Counted from the stretch's first letter, positions 15,142 through 22,901 are shown. The stretch: 35,101 bases of DNA from Kribbella antibiotica (GCF_004349055.1 NZ_SMKX01000091.1:1-35101), one strand, 5' to 3'. The notes: a model not told the origin generated them from the letters alone. Numbers and translations: made by a program.

Positions 15142-16157
15142 CGCGCTGGGCCAGTGGTGTTGCGGACTACCAGCTCCGGGCGGAAGAGAAACTCCGTTTT
15201 AGGAGTCGCGTGACCGCGAACCTCTTCGAGCAACGACTGTACGGCGGCCAATGCCATCGACTGGACCGGCTGGCGGATGGTGGTCATCGGCGGGTCGGTG
15301 AATTCCATCATCGGGGCGTCGTCGTAGCCGACCACCGAGAGGTCGGCCGGAACGTTGAGACCGCGTTGGCGAGCGGCGCGAATGACGCCGAGAGCCATCA
15401 TGTCGGAACCGCAGACGATGGCGCTGACGCCTGCGTCGAGAAGCGGTTGCGCGGCAGCCTGACCGCCTTCGACGCCGAACATACTGAGTGAGATGAACGG
15501 ATCCAGGTCGCCGTCGGTGACGCCGAGCTGGGCCTTCATCGAGGTGCGGTAGCCGGCGAGTTTGCGCTGGACGACGATGAAGCGCTCCGGACCGGAGGCG
15601 AAGCCGATCCGACGGTGGCCTAGGGCAACCAAATGCGAGACGGCGAGCTCCATCGCGGCGTTGTCGTCCGAAGAGACGAACGGCGCCTGGACCTCGGGCA
15701 GCCAGCCGTTCACGAACACCACAGGCAGACGCCGCTCGACCAGGGACTGGTAGCGCTCGTGATCGGCGCCGGTATCCGCGTGGAGGCCGGACACGAAGAT
15801 GATTCCGGAGACACCGCGCTCGAGCAGCATCTCGACGTACTCCTCCTCCGTGGCACCGGAAGGAGACTGCGTACACAGCACCGGGGTGAATCCCCGTTGC
15901 GACAGCGCGGACTCGATCACCTGGGCGAACGCCGGGAAGATCGGGTTGATCAACTCCGGCATCACCAGCCCGATCAACCCGGCCGAACGGCGCCGCAACC
16001 GCGTCGGCCGCTCGAAGCCCAGTACGTCGAGGGCCATGAGTACCGACTGTTTTGTGTCCTCCGCGACCCCCGGCTTGCCGTTCAGCACTCGCGAGACCGT
16101 CGCCTCACTGACCCCCGCCTTGGCGGCAATATCCGCCAGCCTTGCTCTCGTACTCAC
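15138..16157 (-). CDS. LacI family transcriptional regulator
   Basis: This 339-residue repressor has the LacI layout. Residues about 6-26 form the helix-turn-helix (LADIAAKAGVSEATVSRVLNG), and a hinge helix lies near residue 50. A periplasmic-binding-protein-like sugar-sensing domain runs from about residue 60 to the end (GLIGLVMPELINPIFPAFAQ). It is probably a repressor of sugar uptake. It is divergent from the MsiK-like ATPase gene at 16368, and the gap between them carries two overlapping inverted repeats starting 30 bases before its GTG start. Its recognition helix is the same as in the second LacI protein at 30638-31627 (VSEATVSRVLNGKPGV), so the two are paralogues that may share operators. 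The effector sugar is unknown. Confidence 0.92.
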   Translation of the reverse strand: MSTRARLADIAAKAGVSEATVSRVLNGKPGVAEDTKQSVLMALDVLGFERPTRLRRRSAGLIGLVMPELINPIFPAFAQVIESALSQRGFTPVLCTQSPSGATEEEYVEMLLERGVSGIIFVSGLHADTGADHERYQSLVERRLPVVFVNGWLPEVQAPFVSSDDNAAMELAVSHLVALGHRRIGFASGPERFIVVQRKLAGYRTSMKAQLGVTDGDLDPFISLSMFGVEGGQAAAQPLLDAGVSAIVCGSDMMALGVIRAARQRGLNVPADLSVVGYDDAPMMEFTDPPMTTIRQPVQSMALAAVQSLLEEVRGHATPKTEFLFRPELVVRNTTGPAR

Positions 16158-16186
16158 GCGGGCACCCTACCGACCCCTCCCTGACA

Positions 16187-16215
16187 TTGCAGCAAGAAGC
16201 TGCAAGAAATTGCAG
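16187..16215. promoter_or_regulatory. LacI-type operator pair
   Basis: Two perfect inverted repeats overlap here: TTGCAGC(5)GCTGCAA at 16187-16205 and CTGCAA(4)TTGCAG at 16200-16215. The second contains TGCAAGAAATTGC, which recurs with one change (TGCAAGAAGTTGC on the minus strand) before the other lacI gene at 31651-31665. Both lie between a lacI gene and a divergent gene, as expected for autoregulated operators. Confidence 0.65.
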
Positions 16216-16367
16216 GCTGAGATGTCCAGTAGGTGAACGGTATGGGCACGTCACAGCCGGCAAACCTTGTCAGGAGGAGCTGGGCGGGCGAAGATGAGCG
16301 CACCCCCGCCCGGGGGCCTTTACTCGGATCGTCCGGCACGTTCCTGCCGGTGAAGGGAAATACAGTC

Positions 16368-17447
16368 ATGGCTACTGTGTCTTTCAAGGCTGCCAGCCGG
16401 GTCTACCCCGGTGGCGACAAGCCCGCCGTCGACAAGCTGAACCTCGAGATCGAGGACGGCGAGTTCATGGTCCTCGTCGGCCCGTCCGGATGTGGCAAGT
16501 CCACCTCCCTGCGGATGCTGGCCGGCCTCGAAGAGGTCAACGAAGGCTCCATCTACATCGGCGACCGTGACGTCACGCACCGTCCGCCGAAAGAGCGCGA
16601 CATCGCGATGGTGTTCCAGAACTACGCGCTGTACCCGCACATGTCCGTCGCGGACAACATGGGCTTCGCGCTGAAGATGCAGGGTGTCTCCAAGGAGGAC
16701 CGCGCCAAGCGCGTCCTGGAGGCCGCCAAGCTGCTCGGCCTGGAGGAGTACCTGGACCGCAAGCCGAAGGCGCTCTCCGGTGGTCAGCGTCAGCGTGTTG
16801 CGATGGGCCGCGCCATCGTGCGTAACCCGCAGGTCTTCCTGATGGACGAGCCGCTGTCGAACCTCGACGCCAAGCTCCGCGTCCAGACCCGCACCCAGAT
16901 CGCCGAGCTGCAGCAGCGCCTCGGGGTCACGACCGTGTACGTCACGCACGACCAGGTCGAGGCCATGACGATGGGTGACCGCGTTGCGGTCCTCAAGGAC
17001 GGTCTGCTCCAGCAGGTCGACACCCCGCTGAACCTGTACGACAACCCGAAGAACCTCTTCGTGGCCGGCTTCATCGGCTCCCCCGCGATGAACCTGCTCA
17101 AGGGTGACCTCGTCGAGGGTGGCGTCAAGCTGGGCGACTACACGATCCCGGTCGCGCGCGACATCCTGGCCAAGGCCGGTAACGACAAGACCGTGTCGAT
17201 CGGCGTCCGTCCGGAGGCCTTCAAGGTCTCCGACACCGGCCTGCCGGTGAAGGTCGCCGTCATCGAGGAGCTCGGCGCCGACGCGTTCCTGTACGGCACC
17301 GCCGAGCACGACGGCAACCACCAGCAGATCGTCGCCAAGATCGGCGCCCGCATGAACGTCGAAAAGGGCTCGCTGATCCACCTCGAGGCCCAGACCGACA
17401 AGCTGCACCTCTTCTCCACCTCGACCGAAGAGCGTCTGACTGCCTGA
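16368..17447 (+). CDS. MsiK/UgpC-type sugar ABC transporter ATPase
   Basis: This 359-residue ATPase is of the MsiK/UgpC/MalK family that powers carbohydrate importers. It shows Walker A GPSGCGKST (residues 38-46), signature LSGGQRQR (from 136), Walker B VFLMDEP (156-162) and the switch histidine in VTHDQVEA. A C-terminal regulatory OB-type domain from about residue 240 contains the family's IGVRPEAF segment. In Streptomyces one such ATPase (MsiK) serves several sugar transporters. The gene stands alone without permeases, while the sugar transporter at 27282-30471 lacks an ATPase, so sharing is plausible. The ATG at 16368 is preceded by GAAGGGA; a 150-base leader separates it from the operators. 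A strong terminator follows. Confidence 0.93.
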   Translation: MATVSFKAASRVYPGGDKPAVDKLNLEIEDGEFMVLVGPSGCGKSTSLRMLAGLEEVNEGSIYIGDRDVTHRPPKERDIAMVFQNYALYPHMSVADNMGFALKMQGVSKEDRAKRVLEAAKLLGLEEYLDRKPKALSGGQRQRVAMGRAIVRNPQVFLMDEPLSNLDAKLRVQTRTQIAELQQRLGVTTVYVTHDQVEAMTMGDRVAVLKDGLLQQVDTPLNLYDNPKNLFVAGFIGSPAMNLLKGDLVEGGVKLGDYTIPVARDILAKAGNDKTVSIGVRPEAFKVSDTGLPVKVAVIEELGADAFLYGTAEHDGNHQQIVAKIGARMNVEKGSLIHLEAQTDKLHLFSTSTEERLTA

Positions 17448-17458
17448 TCTACAAATTT

Positions 17459-17486
17459 GGACCCCGGAGCTTTCGCTCCGGGGTCC
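17459..17486 (+). terminator. rho-independent terminator
   Basis: GGACCCCGGAGC at 17459-17470 pairs perfectly with 17475-17486 around a TTTC loop, followed by ATTTTATT. This is a classical terminator 11 bases after the ATPase gene. Confidence 0.93.
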
Positions 17487-17557
17487 ATTTTATTGGCGTC
17501 CGGCGGTTATCCACAGGGCGTCTGACGCAGCCGGCCGAGATCGGTCACGCTGGACAG

Positions 17558-18508
17558 GTGGATTGGTGGTGGAAGGAGCAACTCGACGCCGAAGGGCTGG
17601 AGGTGCTGATCCATGACCAGGGCCGGATCGTGTCGCGGGCGCAGCTGTTCGCAGCAGGCTGGTCCGAGGCGAAGATCCGGCAGCCGTTACGCGCGCGGCG
17701 CTGGCAGGTTGTGCATCCGGCGGTCTACGCCACGCACACGGGCCCACTCGGGTACGACGAACTGCTCCTTGCGGCCTTGCTCTACGCCGGTCCCGAAGCT
17801 GCGTGGAGTCACTATACGGCCGCCGAACAGCTCGGGCTGATCAAGCCGGACGGCCGCCGTCCTGTGTACGTGACAATTCCGGAGCACCGACAGATCGCGC
17901 CGCGCCCCGGGCTGGTGATCCACCGCGACAGACACTGGGCCCATCGACTCTCCCGAGCCATACCACCTCGCCGTACGGCGGCACACGCCGTACTCGACGT
18001 GGTCGGCAGGTCCCGAACGCTCGACGAGGCGGCCGCCGTCATCGCAGAGGCTTGTCAGAGCGGCCGGGTCACCGCTGCCGATCTGCTGTCCGCAGTGGAA
18101 ACTCGGCAGCGGTTGCGCCATCGGCAGGAGCTAAGGCCGATCCTCGCCGACGTCGCGGCTGGCTCGCACTCACTCCTCGAGCTCCGCTACCTACGAGACG
18201 TCGAACGGCGACACCGACTTCCCACCGGAACGCGTCAGCGGGCAGTGGACCACGAGTACACCGACGTCCACTACGACGGTCTGAACGTCGAGCTGGACGG
18301 CCGCCTCCACCTGGCGCCACGGCAGCGATGGCGAGACCTGGATCGCGACAACCGCGCGACCCTACGAGGTGAGGCCACGCTGCGCTACGGCTGGTTCGAC
18401 ATCACGAGCCGTCCCTGTGCGGCCGCCGTACAGGTCCTGCAAGCCCTCCGCCACCGCGCCCCCGTCACAAGCGCCCGCCCCTGCAGCCCGTCGTGCCCTG
18501 TCCGCTGA
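17558..18508 (+). CDS. DUF559/AbiEi-like domain protein
   Basis: This 316-residue cytoplasmic protein has the layout of a common actinobacterial family. The N-terminal 60 residues look like an AbiEi-type winged helix (GRIVSRAQLFAAGWSEAKIRQ...RRWQVVHPAVYA), and the C-terminal part (from about residue 205) resembles DUF559/Vsr-type endonuclease-like folds. The residues Glu-x-Asp-Gly-x-x-His (VELDGRLH) and the later DRDNRATL segment fit the nuclease-like core. Despite the AbiEi label such proteins usually have no toxin partner, and none is encoded here. The function is unknown; DNA binding or cleavage is only inferred. The GTG at 17558 gives a normal family start but has a weak ribosome site. 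The last ten or so residues are unusually Ser/Pro/Cys-rich. Confidence 0.8.
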   Translation: MDWWWKEQLDAEGLEVLIHDQGRIVSRAQLFAAGWSEAKIRQPLRARRWQVVHPAVYATHTGPLGYDELLLAALLYAGPEAAWSHYTAAEQLGLIKPDGRRPVYVTIPEHRQIAPRPGLVIHRDRHWAHRLSRAIPPRRTAAHAVLDVVGRSRTLDEAAAVIAEACQSGRVTAADLLSAVETRQRLRHRQELRPILADVAAGSHSLLELRYLRDVERRHRLPTGTRQRAVDHEYTDVHYDGLNVELDGRLHLAPRQRWRDLDRDNRATLRGEATLRYGWFDITSRPCAAAVQVLQALRHRAPVTSARPCSPSCPVR

Positions 18509-18639
18509 GCTTTGCGGAGTGCTACTGCCTCAGAGCGGCAGCAGATCCACGCAAAGCAGCGGTCCCACAACTACATCCCGCCGACCAAACGGCAGCTCAA
18601 CGACGCCTACCCACGGGACTCCAGGCATGGGACCCACGC

Positions 18640-18773
18640 GGCACGAACCGCGTGCACGGGTGGGGTTAACCACCGATGCACGAAGCCCGACCACGTCCAC
18701 CGGTGGCGGACGGGTGGGGGACATCGCCTCGGCACGAACCGCGTGCACGGGCGGGGTTAACCACCCGTGCACG
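18640..18773. repeat. two 43-base direct repeats, each with a hairpin
   Basis: 18640-18682 and 18731-18773 are near-identical 43-base copies, 91 bases apart. Each begins GGCACGAACCGCGTGCACGG, and each folds into a stem of CGTGCACGGG with CCCGTGCACG type arms around a GGTTAA loop (perfect over ten pairs in the second copy, with two mismatches in the first). They fill the gap between the convergent DUF559 and ABC-2 permease genes. They may act as two-way terminators or as an intergenic repeat family. Confidence 0.75.
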
Positions 18774-18781
18774 ACAGGTTC

Positions 18782-19762
18782 TTAGTTGACGTCGCGGCGC
18801 TGGAAGATCACGCCGCCTACTACGACGAGCACCAGGGTGAGGATTGCCAGGTACCAGGCGCCGTGTTCGAAGGTGAGGGTCTTCTGGATGTAGTCGCAGG
18901 TGTAGCTGCCGTCGGGTTGGGACGTGCACGCTTCGATGTCGTAGGTCGTGTCGTGCAGGACGAAGGCGTCGAAGTTCTTGCCGAGCAGCCAGGGTTGGAC
19001 CTTCTGCAAGAAGGCTCCGAAGACGCCTTCCACCAGGACGATGTAGCCCATCACGAGACCGATCGCGGCCGCCGTATGCCGCAGTACGAGGCCGACTACG
19101 GCCCCGAGGACGGCACCCATCGCGGTCGTGACGACGACGCGGACCGCCGTACCGATGACGTCGCTCCAGTCAGTGCCTGCTGTTGAGCCGAGCTGGGCAG
19201 CGATCAGATACGTGCCCAGGGTCAGAACAGCGGTGACGACCACCCCCAGCGGGACGAACCAGAGCCCGGCCGCGGCGATCTTGCTGCCGTAGACGCGCAT
19301 CCGGCGTGGCTCGAAGGTCAGCCAGTTGCCGATCGCGCCCGAGCTGAACTCGGCCGCAACGAAGCTGGCACCGATCAGGAAGCCGGCGAAGAGCAGGAAG
19401 TACGACGCCCCATGCAGCAACTGCGGCACCAGTTGGGAGAAGACCGCCTGCGGCTTGCCATAGTCCGAGGCCTTGGGCTCGGAGTACGAACAGACCTGGT
19501 CGATATTGGCGCCTGGGTTGACGTTCGGGTCCCAGGTCTTGCGGCACTCGGCCTCGTTCTGGACGTGGGTGTCGTTCCACATCTTGTGGTCCTGCTCGAA
19601 GCTCGTCCGGGCCTGCTGCTGCTCGAGCGCGGACAGCGGCTCCGCCTCGCGCCACGTCACGAACAGCAGAAAAGCAGTGATCAGTACGACGCCTGCCACG
19701 CCGAGCAGTGTGATGCGGCGCGCCGTCAGCCGGCGCAGTTCCACTCCGGTCAGGCGGATCAC
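18782..19762 (-). CDS. ABC-2 type transporter permease
   Basis: This 326-residue membrane protein has an N-terminal TM helix (about 18-35), a long extracytoplasmic loop (about residues 40-115), and then a cluster of five or so TM segments. The loop contains two cysteines (ECRK and VCSY), and a later loop before the last TM holds another pair (ACTS and TCDY), suggesting disulfides outside. This is the ABC-2 exporter permease pattern. The GTG start overlaps the stop of the ATPase gene by four bases, so the two form one exporter with the ATP-binding subunit. Similar pairs export lipids, antibiotics or peptides, but no substrate is indicated. Confidence 0.85.
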   Translation of the reverse strand: MIRLTGVELRRLTARRITLLGVAGVVLITAFLLFVTWREAEPLSALEQQQARTSFEQDHKMWNDTHVQNEAECRKTWDPNVNPGANIDQVCSYSEPKASDYGKPQAVFSQLVPQLLHGASYFLLFAGFLIGASFVAAEFSSGAIGNWLTFEPRRMRVYGSKIAAAGLWFVPLGVVVTAVLTLGTYLIAAQLGSTAGTDWSDVIGTAVRVVVTTAMGAVLGAVVGLVLRHTAAAIGLVMGYIVLVEGVFGAFLQKVQPWLLGKNFDAFVLHDTTYDIEACTSQPDGSYTCDYIQKTLTFEHGAWYLAILTLVLVVVGGVIFQRRDVN

Positions 19763-20682
19763 GCCAACCCCTCCCCTGCGGTCAGCTCCAGGAAAACCGA
19801 CTCCAGGTCGGCCCGGATCGGGACCAGTTCGTTCACGTACAACTGCTGATCGGCCAGCCGCTTGGTCAGCTCGGCGGGGTTCTCGATCCCGTCCACCAGC
19901 AGATAGTTGCCGTCGGCCCGTACTGCGAGTCCGGCCGCGGTCAGCACCCGGGCGGCTGCCTCGCGGTCGTCGACACCGATCTTGACCGTGGCCGTCGTAC
20001 CGCCGCCGATCACCTCGGCAACGGTGCCGGAGGCAAGCAATCGGCCGTGACCGATGATCGAGACGGTGTCGGCGACCTGTTCGACCTCAGCCAGGATGTG
20101 GCTGCTGACCAGGACCGTCTTGCCCTGGTCGCCGAGCCCGCGCATGGTCTCGCGGATCTCCCGGATACCGGCCGGGTCGAGGCCGTTGGTCGGCTCGTCG
20201 AAGATCAGCAGGTCCGGGTCCTTGAGCAGGGTGGCGGCGATGGCGAGCCGCTGCTTCATGCCGAGCGAGTAGCCCTTGAAGCGGTCCTTGCCACGCTCAC
20301 CCAGCGAGGTCTGCTCGAGCACCTCGGTGACGCGCTGCTTGGGCACCCCGATCGCGGCGGCGAGCAGTTCGAGATTCTTGCGGCCGGTGAAGGCCGGGAA
20401 GAACTTCGGCGACTCGACGATCGCGCCGACGCGCCCCACGATCTCAGGCAGCCGGGCCGGAACCGGCCGGTCGAACACTGTCATGGTGCCGGCGTCGGCC
20501 CGGATCAGGCCGAGCAGCATCCGGATCGACGTGGTCTTCCCGGAGCCGTTGGGACCGAGGAAGCCGTGCACACCCCCGACCGGAACATCCAGGTCGAGCC
20601 CTTGGACCGCCACGACGGTCCGGCCACGCCGAGTCCGGTACGTCTTGCGCAGACCGCGCGTACTGATCGCCAGGTCAGGCAT
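19759..20682 (-). CDS. ABC transporter ATP-binding protein (DrrA/CcmA-like)
   Basis: This 307-residue ATPase belongs to the group that works with ABC-2 permeases. It has Walker A GPNGSGKTT, the variant signature YSLGMKQRL, Walker B LLIFDEPTNGLDP and the switch histidine in SSHILAEV. A C-terminal domain of about 85 residues after the core is typical of DrrA/BcrA-type ATPases. It is the first gene of a two-gene operon and is translationally coupled to the permease. In actinobacteria such exporters often give resistance to antimicrobials such as bacitracin, or move lipids, but nothing here points to a specific cargo. A GAGAGGGG site precedes the ATG. Confidence 0.92.
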   Translation of the reverse strand: MPDLAISTRGLRKTYRTRRGRTVVAVQGLDLDVPVGGVHGFLGPNGSGKTTSIRMLLGLIRADAGTMTVFDRPVPARLPEIVGRVGAIVESPKFFPAFTGRKNLELLAAAIGVPKQRVTEVLEQTSLGERGKDRFKGYSLGMKQRLAIAATLLKDPDLLIFDEPTNGLDPAGIREIRETMRGLGDQGKTVLVSSHILAEVEQVADTVSIIGHGRLLASGTVAEVIGGGTTATVKIGVDDREAAARVLTAAGLAVRADGNYLLVDGIENPAELTKRLADQQLYVNELVPIRADLESVFLELTAGEGLA

Positions 20683-20727
20683 GCCACCCCTCTCACGTTG
20701 TCCCCCGCGATGAGGGGACCGACATCC

Positions 20728-20764
20728 TTGCAGAGAGGAGCGTCACCACTATGATCCAATATTG
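20728..20764 (+). promoter_or_regulatory. candidate promoter and operator of the DUF1348 gene
   Basis: TTGCAG at 20728-20733 and TATGAT at 20750-20755 are 16 bases apart. The predicted transcription start falls on the palindrome CAATATTG (20757-20764), which sits within a longer imperfect dyad ATCCA...TGGAT. This would suit repression by a TetR- or GntR-type protein. The gap is shared with the divergent ABC exporter. Confidence 0.4.
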
Positions 20765-20797
20765 AATGGATACAGTCGACGATCCGAGGAGCCTGTC

Positions 20798-21268
20798 GTG
20801 CGCACCCGACCCCCGTTGCCGCCGTTCACCGCGGAGACCGCCGTACAGAAGGTTCGTGCCGCGGAAAACGCGTGGAACAACCAGAATCCTGAGGCGGTCT
20901 CACTCGCCTACACGCCGGACACGTACTGGCGGAACCGGGATTCCTTCATCACCGGCCGCGAAGAGGTTGTTGCCTTCCTCACCCGGAAGTGGGAGTGCGA
21001 ACTCGACTACCGGCTGATCAAGGAGCTGTGGGCGTTCACCGGCGACCGGATCGCCGTCCGGTTCGTTTATGAGAGCCGGGATGCGGACGGGCAGTGGTAC
21101 CGCTCGCACGGCAACGAGAACTGGGAGTTCGACGAGAACGGGCTGATGCGGGTCCGGCGGGCGAGCATCAACGACCAGCGCATCGACGAGTCCGAGCGGC
21201 TGTTCCTTTGGGACGCTCCCGGACCGCGGCCGGACGATCACCCTGGGCTGACCGAACTGGGACTCTGA
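20798..21268 (+). CDS. DUF1348 / NTF2-like protein
   Basis: This 156-residue soluble protein is of the DUF1348 family, which has the NTF2/SnoaL cone fold. Diagnostic segments are AENAWNNQNPEAVSLAYTPDTYWRNRDSF, here split over residues about 20-50, and GNENWEFDENGLMRVR further on. The family includes no member with a firm biochemical role that I can name; relatives bind or isomerise small molecules. The GTG at 20798 has GAGGAG six bases ahead, whereas an in-frame TTG at 20762 would extend into the promoter. It is monocistronic and divergent from the ABC exporter. The regulatory dyad at its start suggests that it is inducible. Confidence 0.9.
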   Translation: MRTRPPLPPFTAETAVQKVRAAENAWNNQNPEAVSLAYTPDTYWRNRDSFITGREEVVAFLTRKWECELDYRLIKELWAFTGDRIAVRFVYESRDADGQWYRSHGNENWEFDENGLMRVRRASINDQRIDESERLFLWDAPGPRPDDHPGLTELGL

Positions 21269-21272
21269 TCAC

Positions 21273-21358
21273 ATACCCCCTCTCGGTATTCACGGCGACT
21301 TGCTTTGGATACCTGGAGGGGGTACTTTTTTGCCTGTCGACATACCCCATAGGGGTAG
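21273..21358 (+). promoter_or_regulatory. three CsoR-box-like operators
   Basis: Three 17-base palindromic sites begin ATACC and end GGTA plus one base: ATACCCCCTCTCGGTAT (21273-21289), ATACCTGGAGGGGGTAC (21309-21325) and ATACCCCATAGGGGTAG (21342-21358). The spacings are 36 and 33 bases. The form matches known CsoR operators, in which TACCC and GGGTA arms face each other. The middle site lies between the promoter hexamers, so Cu-free CsoR would block the promoter. Confidence 0.8.
21300..21328 (+). promoter_or_regulatory. promoter of the copper operon
   Basis: TTGCTT (21300-21305) and TACTTT (21323-21328) are separated by exactly 17 bases. The middle CsoR-like operator occupies the spacer. 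Transcription should begin near 21335, upstream of csoR. Confidence 0.6.
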
Positions 21359-21379
21359 CCGCTGCGAAAGGACCGCCTG

Positions 21380-21688
21380 ATGACTACTGAGCCCACCGAT
21401 GGGCACGTGCACGGATACGCCTCCGAGAAGTCCAGCCACTTGAAGCGGCTGCGCCGGATCGAGGGCCAGATCCGCGGTCTGCAGCGGATGGTCGAGGAGG
21501 ACAAGTACTGCATCGACATCCTGACCCAGGTGTCGGCGGCCACCAAGGCACTGCAGTCGTTCTCGCTCGAACTGCTCGACGAGCACCTGTCCCACTGCGT
21601 GGTAGCGGCCGCGCAGAAGGGTGGCGCGGAGGCCGAGGAGAAGGTCCGCGAGGCCTCCGACGCGATCGCCCGCCTGGTTCGTAGCTAA
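21380..21688 (+). CDS. csoR: copper-sensing transcriptional repressor CsoR
   Basis: This 102-residue all-helical repressor belongs to the CsoR/RcnR (DUF156) family. The Cu(I) ligands Cys44, His69 and Cys73 have the same spacing (25 and 4) as Cys36/His61/Cys65 of Mycobacterium tuberculosis CsoR, which supports copper rather than nickel or sulfur sensing. The LKRLRRIEGQIRGLQRM helix is the family signature. It represses its own operon in low copper and lets go of DNA when Cu(I) binds. AAAGGA precedes the ATG at a good distance. It is the first gene of csoR-copZ-exported protein-copA, with three operators in front. Confidence 0.95.
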   Translation: MTTEPTDGHVHGYASEKSSHLKRLRRIEGQIRGLQRMVEEDKYCIDILTQVSAATKALQSFSLELLDEHLSHCVVAAAQKGGAEAEEKVREASDAIARLVRS

Positions 21689-21714
21689 CACATCTGAATT
21701 GCGAGGAGCTTGAT

Positions 21715-21933
21715 ATGACCACCGCGACCTACTCCGTCAACGGCATGACCTGCGGGCACTGCACGTCCGCCGTCACCGAGGAGCTCACCAAGCTGGACGG
21801 CGTCACCGAGGTGACCATCGACCTGAACGCCGGTGGCACGTCGGCCGTGCACGTGACCAGCGCCGACGCGCTCGACGAGACCGCCGTACGCGAGGCTGTC
21901 GACGAGGCAGGCTACGAACTGGCCGCGTCGTGA
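21715..21933 (+). CDS. copZ: CopZ-like copper chaperone
   Basis: This 72-residue protein is a single heavy-metal-associated (HMA) domain with the metal motif GMTCGHC, in which Cys13 and Cys16 bind Cu(I). It acts as a cytoplasmic chaperone that passes copper to the CopA ATPase and possibly to CsoR. The histidine between the two cysteines is a variant often seen in actinobacterial CopZ. GAGGAG lies seven bases before the ATG. The last codon overlaps the GTG start of the next gene in a GTGA arrangement, giving tight translational coupling. Confidence 0.93.
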   Translation: MTTATYSVNGMTCGHCTSAVTEELTKLDGVTEVTIDLNAGGTSAVHVTSADALDETAVREAVDEAGYELAAS

Positions 21934-22901
21934 CCCGGGCCGTCGCGCTCCGGCTCGGCGTGTTCGCCGGTGCGCTCGCGCTCGCCTTCGCGGCGGCGTT
22001 CGGCATCGGCTCCGCCGTCGACCCGATCGCGGCGGCCGATCCGCCCAAGCCTGAAGCCATGGCTGACATGGGTGGAGCCCACGGGGGCGGACACAGCGAG
22101 TCCGGTGGGCAACTGCCTGGGCTTGCGGTGTCCGACGCCGGTTACACGCTCGCGCCGGAGACGACGTTCTTCACCGCGGGTTCTAAGACAGTCTTGCGAT
22201 TCCAGATCAAGGGTCCGGACGGGAAGCCTGTCAGCGGGTACACCCCGACCCACGAGAAGGAGCTGCACCTGATCGTCGTACGGCGGGATCTGTCCGGGTT
22301 CCACCATGTGCACCCGACTCGGGATGCGGCCGGGACGTGGTCGATTCCGTTCAGCTTCACCGCCGGTGGGACATGGCGCCTGTACGCCGATTTCCAGCCG
22401 TCCGGGCTTGATCGCACGCTGACGCTCGGGGTCGATGTGAATGTGTCGGGGCTGTATATCCCAGTCCCGCTGAACGAGCCGGCCAGCAGTTACAGCGTGC
22501 ACGCGTACGACGTGACGCTGGCAGGGACTCCCGTTGCGGGGAAGGAATCCGAGCTGACGTTCAAGGTCAGCAGCGGCGGGAAGCCGGTCACCGACCTGCA
22601 GCCGTATCTCGGGGCGTTCGGACACCTGGTCTCGTTGCGGAGCGGTGATCTCGCTTATCTGCACAACCATCCGGCGCAGCATGCCGATGCCGGGATGCAG
22701 GGTGGTCCGGAGATCAAGTTCGGGACCACGTTCCCGACCGCCGGGACGTACCGGCTGTTCCTCGACTTCCAGCACGCGGGCACGGTCCACACGGCCGAAT
22801 TCACTGTGCAGGTTGGCGATTCCGGCACGGCGATCGTCCCGCCGACGGAGTTGCCGGACGAGAGTGAACCGCACAGCCACGGGGAGGAGACGCACAAATG
22901 A
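21930..22901 (+). CDS. exported His/Met-rich protein of copper operon
   Basis: This 323-residue protein has an N-terminal signal or anchor segment (about residues 5-35) and is otherwise extracytoplasmic. Possible copper ligands are concentrated in MADMGGAHGGGH (about 44-55), in FHHVHP (about 124-129), in LHNHPAQHADAGM (about 245-257) and in the HSHGEETHK tail. Two beta-sandwich-like domains appear to lie between (about 60-175 and 185-300). I do not recognise a named family; homologues are usually annotated as hypothetical or secreted proteins. It is coupled by overlapping start/stop codons to copZ and copA, so a role in binding or passing copper outside the membrane is a reasonable inference and no more. 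Confidence 0.85.
   Translation: MTRAVALRLGVFAGALALAFAAAFGIGSAVDPIAAADPPKPEAMADMGGAHGGGHSESGGQLPGLAVSDAGYTLAPETTFFTAGSKTVLRFQIKGPDGKPVSGYTPTHEKELHLIVVRRDLSGFHHVHPTRDAAGTWSIPFSFTAGGTWRLYADFQPSGLDRTLTLGVDVNVSGLYIPVPLNEPASSYSVHAYDVTLAGTPVAGKESELTFKVSSGGKPVTDLQPYLGAFGHLVSLRSGDLAYLHNHPAQHADAGMQGGPEIKFGTTFPTAGTYRLFLDFQHAGTVHTAEFTVQVGDSGTAIVPPTELPDESEPHSHGEETHK

Noticed and set aside
17558..18508. a type IV AbiE toxin-antitoxin pair
   Set aside because: Only the antitoxin-like winged helix is present and no AbiEii nucleotidyltransferase is encoded on either side.
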